Of a DNA stretch of 42,585 bases, positions 1-6,257 are shown in pieces (position 1 is the stretch's first letter; every line of letters begins with the position of its first letter). A program made the translations under genes and the position numbers. The stretch is from Nocardia concava NBRC 100430 (GTDB lineage Bacteria; Actinomycetota; Actinomycetes; Mycobacteriales; Mycobacteriaceae), in contig NZ_BAFX01000193.1 in assembly GCF_000308815.1 (NCBI RefSeq), positions 1 to 42,585 of the forward strand, written 5' to 3'. The notes beneath the pieces are model-generated. The model was not told the DNA's origin, ran no database searches, and saw nothing but the letters and a program-made list of their open reading frames with translations.

Positions 1-1138
1 GCTGCACCTCGTTGATGCCGCCGCCAAAAGTCAGGATCAGCGCCGAGCGGTGGAACCGCTCCAGCCGCCCGAGCAGCAGCGCGCCCGGCGAATCCGCGCG
101 GATCACCGCCTCCGCGCCGAGCACCTCCATGAGCAGCCGGTACCCCTCGATTGCGAACTCGGTGCCGAACACCTTGGTGGCAGAAGCTTCCGCCGGACCG
201 AGTTCGCCGCGATCGGCCGCCCACGCGGTGCGCCAGTTGCGCAGCTTCAGGTATTCGGCGTGCGCGTGCACGGTGGCCAGGTGCAGGCGCACCCATTCGG
301 CGTCCATGACGCGGGAGCCGTCGGGCAGCACGGTCTCGCGCGCCCACGCGGTCACCTGCCGCAGCGACTCCCGCAGTGGCGCGGCCGAGGCCAGTGCCAC
401 GCGTTCGAGATTGAGCTGGTTGGTGATCAGCGCCCAGCCCTGGTTCTCGGCGTGCACCAGGTTCGCGGCGGGCACCCGGACGTCGGAGTAGTAGGTGGCG
501 CTGGTGCCGACCCCGGCCATGGTGTGCACCTTGGTCCACGAAAAGCCCTGCGCCGTGGTGGGAACGATGAGGATGGACAATCCGGCATGCTTGCCGACCG
601 TGGGGTCGGTGCGCGCGGCCAGCCAGATGTAGTCGGCGTATTCGATGAGGCTGGTCCACATCTTCTCGCCGTTGATCACGTAGTCGTCGCCGTCGCGGAC
701 CGCGCGGGTGCGCAGGGAGGCGAGGTCGGTGCCCGCGCTGGGCTCGGAATAGCCGATGGAGAAGTGCAATTCACCGCGGGCGATGCGGGGCAGGAAGTAC
801 GCCTTCTGCTCCGCGGTGCCGTAGCGCATGATGGTCGGCCCGACGGTGTTGACGGTCAGATACGGCAGCGGCACGCCCGCCGCGGCGGCCTCGTCGAGGA
901 AGATCAGCTGATCGAGCATCGGACGGCCCTGCCCGCCATGCTCTTTCGGCCAGCCCAGCACCAGCCAGCCGTCGCGGCCCAGCTGCCGGACGATCTCCTT
1001 GTAGACGGTCCCGTCGCCGTGCTCGCCACCCGGACCCGCCCGCAGCGCCGCCCGGACATCCGGGGTGACGAGGTCGGCGAAATATTCGCGCAGTCGCTTG
1101 CGCAATCGGTCCTGGTCTTCGCTACAACTGATGTGCAT
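1..1138 (-). CDS. Acyl-CoA dehydrogenase (C-terminus cut by window edge)
   Basis: FAD-dependent acyl-CoA dehydrogenase, which introduces the alpha-beta double bond into an acyl-CoA thioester. About 379 codons are visible and the frame is still open at base 1. The flavin-binding middle region is clear (FSIGYSEPSAGTDLASLRTR, then NGEKMWTS). The C-terminal region ends in FGGGINEVQ, matching the family's GGxxEIQ-like segment near the end, so only about 20 residues are missing. The ATG at 1138 opens MHISCSEDQDRLRK. The gene diverges from the HTH regulator at 1239. Substrate is unknown; in this group of organisms such enzymes serve fatty-acid, branched-chain or steroid side-chain breakdown. Family call is secure, substrate is not. 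Confidence 0.9.
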   Translation of the reverse strand, partial: MHISCSEDQDRLRKRLREYFADLVTPDVRAALRAGPGGEHGDGTVYKEIVRQLGRDGWLVLGWPKEHGGQGRPMLDQLIFLDEAAAAGVPLPYLTVNTVGPTIMRYGTAEQKAYFLPRIARGELHFSIGYSEPSAGTDLASLRTRAVRDGDDYVINGEKMWTSLIEYADYIWLAARTDPTVGKHAGLSILIVPTTAQGFSWTKVHTMAGVGTSATYYSDVRVPAANLVHAENQGWALITNQLNLERVALASAAPLRESLRQVTAWARETVLPDGSRVMDAEWVRLHLATVHAHAEYLKLRNWRTAWAADRGELGPAEASATKVFGTEFAIEGYRLLMEVLGAEAVIRADSPGALLLGRLERFHRSALILTFGGGINEVQ

Positions 1139-1238
1139 GGGCGAAACGTACGAAGCGGACAGCCCGCATTCGTGCGGGTGGCAGGAAGCTGCCAACTCGG
1201 ACGTATCCACCCGGACCGCCGTCACGATCGGGGGAGTG

Positions 1239-1922
1239 ATGAACAAGCGCACCGGCAGCCCGGCCACCGGAATCGTCCGGTTCAGCCAGGAGGGGCATTG
1301 GGATCAGGATGTCCACCGGCTGCTGGGATACGCGCGCCAGGAGGCCGTGGTCGCGGTCTCCAATCCCGCACCGTCCCTGGATCATCTGAGGCTGGGGCAG
1401 GTGGTCGTCGATGATCTGCTGAGCGCTGGCAAACAGGTGCGGTTGCTGTACTCCCCCGACTATCTGGAGACCCGCGATCGCCGACCGCTGCTCCGGCATT
1501 CCGCGCGGGGCGCGCAGATCCGGGTGACCGACAACGACTTCCACAACGCGCTCATCATCGATCGCAGGGTGGCGGTGCTGTGGAGCGGCGCGGGAGCCGA
1601 CCAGCCCTACGCCTATCTGGTCCGCGAACCGGCCCTGTTGCGCGCCTTGCACCAATTCGCCGTGCTGAGTTGGCAATCCGGGCACGGACTGAGCGGGCGA
1701 GGCGACGACGAACACATCGAGCTCGACGACACCGCCCGAGCCGTGCTGCACACGCTCAACCAAGGTCTCATCGACGAGGCCGCGGCCCGCCGGCTGGGCA
1801 TGTCGCTGCGCACCTACCGCCGTCACATCGCCGAGCTGATGACGTTGCTCGGTGTCCGGAGCCGCTTCCAGATCGGTGTCCGCGCAGCTCGACTCGGCCT
1901 GCTGGACGACACCCCGCGCTAG
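1239..1922 (+). CDS. HTH transcriptional regulator (LuxR-type C-terminus)
   Basis: A 227-aa protein with a LuxR/GerE-like DNA-binding end, residues about 165-220: a helix pair in LNQGLIDEAAARRLGMSLRT, then a recognition helix in YRRHIAELMTLLGVRSRFQI. The N-terminal half (for example VRLLYSPDYLETR and NALIIDRRVAVLW) resembles the phospholipase-D-like sensor fold found in many actinobacterial one-component regulators of this size. That part is family knowledge, not proof. I chose ATG 1239 because GGGGGA lies just upstream; GTG 1236, or an ATG at 1137 overlapping the divergent gene, are alternatives. It probably controls the divergent acyl-CoA dehydrogenase or itself. The 100-bp gap holds a small hairpin, CCCGCA-TTCG-TGCGGG, at 1163-1178. 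Confidence 0.75.
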   Translation: MNKRTGSPATGIVRFSQEGHWDQDVHRLLGYARQEAVVAVSNPAPSLDHLRLGQVVVDDLLSAGKQVRLLYSPDYLETRDRRPLLRHSARGAQIRVTDNDFHNALIIDRRVAVLWSGAGADQPYAYLVREPALLRALHQFAVLSWQSGHGLSGRGDDEHIELDDTARAVLHTLNQGLIDEAAARRLGMSLRTYRRHIAELMTLLGVRSRFQIGVRAARLGLLDDTPR

Positions 1923-2029
1923 CCCGCCCCGGGTCGCCGCCCGGCCTGTGGTTAGATTGCGCGCAGTTTCGCCTGATGTTTGCTGTGCATCGAACCCAAT
2001 TGGCTGTGATCAGCGGTGGAGGCGGCTCC

Positions 2030-3199
2030 TTGAACGTGCTGCGCGGGCACAAGATCTTGGTCGGGAATCTTGCTCTGGTAGTGCTTCTTCTGCTCGGCGC
2101 CGGGTATCTGGCGATCGAGATCGCACGGGTGAAGCGGCCCGGGAGCACCTATGCGGTGACCGTGCAGTTGGATCGGTCGGGCGGTTTGCAGGCCGGTAAC
2201 GACGTGACCTGGCGTGGGTACCGGGTGGGATCGGTCCGAGCGGTCGACATCATCGACGGCGGGGGCGCGATCGCGGCGACCGCGGAAATCGATGACCGGT
2301 ACCGCATTCCGGCCGATACCGAGATCCATGTCGGGGCGCTGTCCGGGGCGGGTGAGCAGTACATCGACTTCCGGCCGCGCACCGACCGGCCGCCCTATCT
2401 GCGCGACGGGCAGGTGATTCCGTTCGATCCGAAGCAGACCAGCACGCCGACCCCGATCTGGGAGACCCTGGCCGACAGCAATGAGCTGATCGCACAGATC
2501 GATCCGGACAAATACGCGGTCATTCTCGACAATCTGAACACCGCGCTCAGCGGCGGTCCCGAGCAGTTGCGCGGCCTCATCGACGGGCTGAGCCTGGCCA
2601 CCACCGGGCTGGACAACCGGCTGCCGCAGACGGTGAGCCTCATCGAGAATCTGCGCGTCATCGCGGGCACCACCTCGCACGCGCAGCCGGATCTGGGCAC
2701 GCTGACCCGCAATTCGCAGTTGCTGGTCGAGCAGGCGCGGGTGGCGGACGGGGAATTGCGGCGGCTGCTCGACAACGCGCCCGGGCAGCTGGGCCTCGCC
2801 AATGACATTCTCGACAAGAACATGGATCCGATCCAGAGCCTGGCCACCACCATGTCGGCCATCGTGCGGGCGGCGCTGCTGCGGCTTCCGGCGATCCGCG
2901 CGCTGTTTCCGTCGCTGGTGGTCGGCACCTCGGCGATGGGTGTGCCCGCGCACCATGGGGAGTTCTATACGGTGGTCGACTCCTGGCCGCGGCCGTGGTG
3001 CCAGTACTCGGTGCCGGCGCTGGCGCCGTTCGTGGTGACCGACGGCACCTTCGGACGCTGGAACTACTGCAATGATCCGCAGGCCGCGCAGCAGATTCGC
3101 GGTTCCGCCAACGCCCCCCGACCGGATGTGCCGAACAATGGCGCGCACATGCCGACCGGCGTCGATCCCAACGAGCGGACCCTGCCGCCGGTGCGGTGA
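2030..3199 (+). CDS. Orphan MCE-family (MlaD-domain) protein
   Basis: A 389-aa MCE protein, normally the solute-binding part of a cell-envelope lipid or steroid importer. One N-terminal membrane anchor (about residues 9-29, GNLALVVLLLLGAGYLAIEI) is followed by the MlaD domain (about 38-115), with YAVTVQLDRSGGLQAGNDVTWRGYRVGSV and GEQYIDFRPR. A long helical region (about 150-290) and a C-terminal Cys-containing tail follow. TTG 2030 is chosen because GGAGG sits at 2018-2022 with a 7-nt gap; an in-frame ATG at 1976 lacks an RBS. A TAGATT box at 1953-1958 may be the -10. Full mce operons carry two yrbE permease genes and six mce genes; none flank this one, so it must work with components elsewhere or do something else. 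Confidence 0.88.
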   Translation: MNVLRGHKILVGNLALVVLLLLGAGYLAIEIARVKRPGSTYAVTVQLDRSGGLQAGNDVTWRGYRVGSVRAVDIIDGGGAIAATAEIDDRYRIPADTEIHVGALSGAGEQYIDFRPRTDRPPYLRDGQVIPFDPKQTSTPTPIWETLADSNELIAQIDPDKYAVILDNLNTALSGGPEQLRGLIDGLSLATTGLDNRLPQTVSLIENLRVIAGTTSHAQPDLGTLTRNSQLLVEQARVADGELRRLLDNAPGQLGLANDILDKNMDPIQSLATTMSAIVRAALLRLPAIRALFPSLVVGTSAMGVPAHHGEFYTVVDSWPRPWCQYSVPALAPFVVTDGTFGRWNYCNDPQAAQQIRGSANAPRPDVPNNGAHMPTGVDPNERTLPPVR

Positions 3200-3429
3200 C
3201 ACACCTGTTTCGCCACACCCGAGCGCGCGGTGAGACCGGCCCGCCCGCGCGTCCCGGCGGGCGTGTCGGCGCGCCTGTCGCGGTTTATCCCGCGAATCAC
3301 GGTTCGCACCAGTCAGAATGATCTCGGTACCCAGTGGTCCCATGCTCGTTCCAACGGAGAGATGTCCTTCGCCCTGACAGGCGGCATTGAACAGGGTGGC
3401 GGGCCAAGGTAGGAGAGGGTCGAGACTCG

Positions 3430-3948
3430 ATGATGAGCAGAAGTTCCCTCGGCTTGGCGACGCGGTCGGCGGTGTTCGCCGGAGTCGCGGTCGCTGGAAT
3501 CGCGGCGGTGCCCGCGCAAGCCGAACCATTGTGGCCCGGGGGCCCGGACGTGCCCGGTGTCCCCGCGATCGTCCCCGGCATCGCCCCCAGCGATGTCAAC
3601 GCGCCGTGTGCGACGGCGGGCGCCCGCGCCTGCCTCAAGCTCGGCACCAACGAGGCGTGGCTGATGGACAACGGCAAGGTTATTTTCGGCCCGACCCCCA
3701 TCTCGCACGGCATGCCCGGCTACGAGACCCCGCCGGGCGTGTTCCACGTGTCGTTCAAGAAGCCGTTCCACTGGAGCACCATGCACAACGCGCCGATGGA
3801 GTACGCGGTGTTCTTCAACGGGGACATCGCTTTCCACATCGGACCGGTGGACAAGAAGTCGCACGGCTGCATCCGGATGACGCCGGACGGGGCCCGCGAG
3901 TTCTTCAACTACCTCAACCCGGGTGACATGGTCGAGGTCGTGCCGTAG
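3430..3948 (+). CDS. Secreted L,D-transpeptidase (YkuD domain)
   Basis: A 172-aa exported YkuD-family enzyme. The family makes 3-3 peptidoglycan cross-links or anchors proteins to the wall. A signal peptide (residues 1-31) ends in AAVPAQA. The catalytic signature is intact: H136 in AFHIG and S144-H145-G146-C147-I-R149, with Cys147 as nucleophile. The protein is short for mycobacterial Ldt enzymes, which carry immunoglobulin-like domains and exceed 250 aa, so it is a minimal catalytic domain. ATG 3430 is preceded by GGAGAGG at 3412-3418, rather far upstream; ATG 3433 is equally possible. The 230-bp upstream gap shows no other gene. A hairpin terminator follows the stop. Confidence 0.9.
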   Translation: MMSRSSLGLATRSAVFAGVAVAGIAAVPAQAEPLWPGGPDVPGVPAIVPGIAPSDVNAPCATAGARACLKLGTNEAWLMDNGKVIFGPTPISHGMPGYETPPGVFHVSFKKPFHWSTMHNAPMEYAVFFNGDIAFHIGPVDKKSHGCIRMTPDGAREFFNYLNPGDMVEVVP

Positions 3949-3972
3949 GCGGATTCCGCCGCGAGAAATGGT

Positions 3973-4002
3973 CGAGCCCCCTCGGATCACCGAGGGGGCT
4001 CG
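3973..4002. terminator. Bidirectional intrinsic terminator
   Basis: A perfect 13-bp stem (CGAGCCCCCTCGG with its complement) closes on a 4-nt ATCA loop and is followed by TTCTTT on the plus strand. It lies between the convergent L,D-transpeptidase and SDR genes, so it probably stops both transcripts. Confidence 0.88.
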
Positions 4003-4021
4003 TTCTTTCCGGATGTGGCCG

Positions 4022-4765
4022 TCAGTGGATGTACGACGCGCCGTTGACGTCGAGCACCGTGCCCGAGCTCCAGAGTGCTTCCGGGGAGGCGAGGTAGGTG
4101 ACGGCGGCGGCGATCTCGGCGGGTTCGGCCACGCGGCCGAACGGGCTCTGGGCGCGCACGGCATCGGTGACCCGCTCGGCCACTCGTTCGGTGGCGACGA
4201 AACCGGGCGCGACGGAGGCCACGCCAATTCCGTAGGGGGCCAAGGAGAGTGCCAGGGACTGCCCTAGCGCCTGTACCGCCGCCTTGGTCGCGCCGTAGGC
4301 CGGGTGATCGGGCTCGCCGCGAAACGCCCCGCGCGAACCGATGTTCACGATGCGGCCGGGCACCTCGTTGTCGATCATGTGGCGGGCCACGCCATAGGAG
4401 ACGTTGGCGGTCCCGAGCAGGTTCACGTCCACGGTCTGCCGCCAAACCCGTTGCCATTCCGGGTAATCCGTCGTCGGCAGCGGGTGCGGCAGGTTGATCG
4501 CCGCGTTGTTGACCAGGACGTGCACCGTGCCCAGCTGCGTGATCGCCTCCTCGACGATCCGGGTGGCCTGATCGGCGTCGGACACATCGCCGCCGATCAG
4601 CACATGCCCGTCCCCGAACAGCTCGCTCAACGTTTGCTCCGCCTCGGACTTTCGGGACGAATAGTGCACCGCCACCCGATCGCCCTGTGCGGCGAACGCC
4701 TTGGCGATCGCCCTCCCGATCCCCCGCGACGCCCCGGTCACCAACACGCCTCTACTCAGCACCAT
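4022..4765 (-). CDS. SDR-family oxidoreductase
   Basis: A 247-aa classical short-chain dehydrogenase/reductase using NAD(P)H. The cofactor motif TGASRGIG is at residues 10-17, NNAA at 86-89, and the catalytic Ser144, Tyr157 and Lys161 have the standard spacing. VHYSSRKS after beta-2 has basic residues, which hints at NADP preference. The sequence resembles 3-oxoacyl-ACP-reductase (FabG)-like members, but the substrate cannot be read from it. It lies 16 bp downstream of the SnoaL-like gene on the same strand, so the two probably form an operon. Confidence 0.88.
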   Translation of the reverse strand: MVLSRGVLVTGASRGIGRAIAKAFAAQGDRVAVHYSSRKSEAEQTLSELFGDGHVLIGGDVSDADQATRIVEEAITQLGTVHVLVNNAAINLPHPLPTTDYPEWQRVWRQTVDVNLLGTANVSYGVARHMIDNEVPGRIVNIGSRGAFRGEPDHPAYGATKAAVQALGQSLALSLAPYGIGVASVAPGFVATERVAERVTDAVRAQSPFGRVAEPAEIAAAVTYLASPEALWSSGTVLDVNGASYIH

Positions 4766-4781
4766 CTCCCCACCCTATGGA

Positions 4782-5183
4782 TCAGGCGGGCGAGGAGTGG
4801 AAGGCGGTCAGGAGCCAGCGGCCGTCCCGGCGGATGACCGTCCAGGTATTGCGGACCCAGCGGTCGGCGGGGGCTTCGGTCTCTCCCGCCATGAGGATGG
4901 CGTCGCGGCTGATCACGACCGCGGCGTCGGGGACCGGGAACCGGACCAGCTCGGGGTCGGTGAGCACGCGCGAACCACGCAGCGTGCCTTCGAAACCGGC
5001 GGCCATGCGGGCGCGGACGGCCTCGCGGCCATTGCTGTAGACGCCGGGCAGGACCGAGGTCGAATCCGGGTCGTAGTCGGCGACGAAGGCGTCGGCGTCA
5101 TTGGCGGCCCAGGCGGTGTAGACGCCGCTGAGCACGTCGAGAACGGCCTCGCGGTCGGCGGTCTGCACGGTGGTGTCGGACAT
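4782..5183 (-). CDS. SnoaL-like / SgcJ-EcaC-type small protein
   Basis: A 133-aa protein of the NTF2-like (SnoaL/DUF4440) fold, close in pattern to the SgcJ/EcaC group: AVLDVLSGVYTAWAANDADAF, ADYDPDSTSVLPG, and a C-terminal NTWTVIRRDGRWLLTAFHSS. Members are small cone-shaped proteins that act as isomerases, cyclases or ligand-binding accessory domains; this one's role is unknown. The start is well supported by GAGGAGGAA ahead of ATG 5183. It diverges from a sigma factor whose C-terminus has the same fold, so the two may respond to a shared ligand (inference). Confidence 0.8.
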   Translation of the reverse strand: MSDTTVQTADREAVLDVLSGVYTAWAANDADAFVADYDPDSTSVLPGVYSNGREAVRARMAAGFEGTLRGSRVLTDPELVRFPVPDAAVVISRDAILMAGETEAPADRWVRNTWTVIRRDGRWLLTAFHSSPA

Positions 5184-5208
5184 TGTTCCTCCTCGGATCG
5201 TGGCCGCG

Positions 5209-5221
5209 GTGAGCGGCTCAC
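5209..5221. promoter_or_regulatory. Short palindrome in the SnoaL/sigma divergent promoter
   Basis: GTGAGC-G-GCTCAC is a perfect inverted repeat with a 1-nt centre in the 120-bp gap between the SnoaL-like gene and the sigma factor. It could be an operator for either gene. Only the symmetry and location support this. Confidence 0.3.
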
Positions 5222-5303
5222 GAGTACCTACCGGCGGGCCCTGCGGGATTCATCGGTCGCGGTGTAGAAAGTTCGGCAGGGCCTGTTTCGAGGAGCTGAG
5301 CAC

Positions 5304-6254
5304 ATGGTGGACGTGGACTTCGCGGCGAGCACCGACCGGTACCGACGGGAGTTGCTCGCACATTGCTATCGCATGCTCGGGTCGGTGCAGGACGCCGAGG
5401 ATCTGGTGCAGGAGACGCTGTTGCGGGCTTGGCGGGCGCGCGACAACTACGACGAGAGCCGGGCCGGAATGCGGACTTGGCTGTACCGGATCGCCACCAA
5501 TGTCTGCCTGACCGCGCTCGAGCAGCGCGGGCGGCGGCCGATGCCGTCCGGGCTCGGCAACGCACCCGGTGACGATCCGCGCGAGGCGCTCATGCACGGC
5601 GGGGAAATCCCTTGGCTGCAACCGATTCCGGATTCCCTGCTCGGCGATCCGTCCGAAGCCGCGGTGGCGCAGGGCAGTCTGCGGCTGGCGCTGGTCGCGG
5701 CCATGCAGCAGCTGCCCGCCAGGCAGCGGGCCGTGCTGGTGCTGCGCGAGGTGCTCGACTGGCCCGCCGCCCAGGTGGCCGAGGCCTTGGACATGACCCC
5801 GGCGGCGGTCAACAGCGCGTTGCAGCGGGCCCGGAAAACGCTGAGCCAGAGCGGTATTCGCGAGGACGAGGTGACCGAGAGCGCCGAACAGCGGGCCGTG
5901 GTGGACAGTTACGCCACCGCCTTCCGCAATGCGGATCTGGCGGCGCTGGAGAAGCTGCTCGCCGACGACGTGATCATGGAAATGCCGCCCATGCTCAATT
6001 GGTACTTCGGGCGCACGGGCTACACCGGATTCATGGGGCGCGTCTTCGACACCCGGGGCACGGATTGGCGATTGGTGCCCGTCGGTGCGAACGGGCAGCC
6101 CGCCTTGGCGGCGTACGTCCGCGACGGTGAGGGTGCGTATGTGCTGCACACCTTGCAGGTCTTCACCATTCGCGATGGGCTCATCACGCACATGATCGCC
6201 TACGCGGTCGAGGAGGTGTTCCGGGTCTTCGACCTGCCGCGGCGATTGTCCTGA
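5304..6254 (+). CDS. ECF sigma factor with SnoaL-like C-terminal domain (SigG-like)
   Basis: A 316-aa ECF sigma factor. Region 2 (about residues 15-75) holds HCYRMLGSVQDAEDLVQETL and TWLYRIATNVCL. Region 4 (about 130-185) holds LPARQRAVLVLREVLDWPAAQVAEALDMTPAAVNSALQRAR. After it comes an NTF2/SnoaL-like extension (about 195-310). The linker motif PWLQPIPDSLL is typical of the SigG/TIGR02960-like group, which usually lacks a classical anti-sigma gene; the C-terminal domain is thought to tune activity. ATG 5304 has GAGGAG at 5290-5295 with an 8-nt gap. The stop is 3 bp from that of the convergent LuxR-family regulator. Confidence 0.9.
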   Translation: MVDVDFAASTDRYRRELLAHCYRMLGSVQDAEDLVQETLLRAWRARDNYDESRAGMRTWLYRIATNVCLTALEQRGRRPMPSGLGNAPGDDPREALMHGGEIPWLQPIPDSLLGDPSEAAVAQGSLRLALVAAMQQLPARQRAVLVLREVLDWPAAQVAEALDMTPAAVNSALQRARKTLSQSGIREDEVTESAEQRAVVDSYATAFRNADLAALEKLLADDVIMEMPPMLNWYFGRTGYTGFMGRVFDTRGTDWRLVPVGANGQPALAAYVRDGEGAYVLHTLQVFTIRDGLITHMIAYAVEEVFRVFDLPRRLS

Positions 6255-6257
6255 GGC

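Noticed and set aside
50..1414. 454-aa open frame on the plus strand
   Set aside because: It is antisense to a clear acyl-CoA dehydrogenase and has the repetitive Arg/Gly/Val composition of shadow frames in high-G+C DNA.
3242..3263. CGCCCG/CGGGCG repeat after the MCE gene as a terminator
   Set aside because: The arms are only 6 bp with a 10-nt G+C-rich loop and no T-run, which is expected by chance at this base composition.
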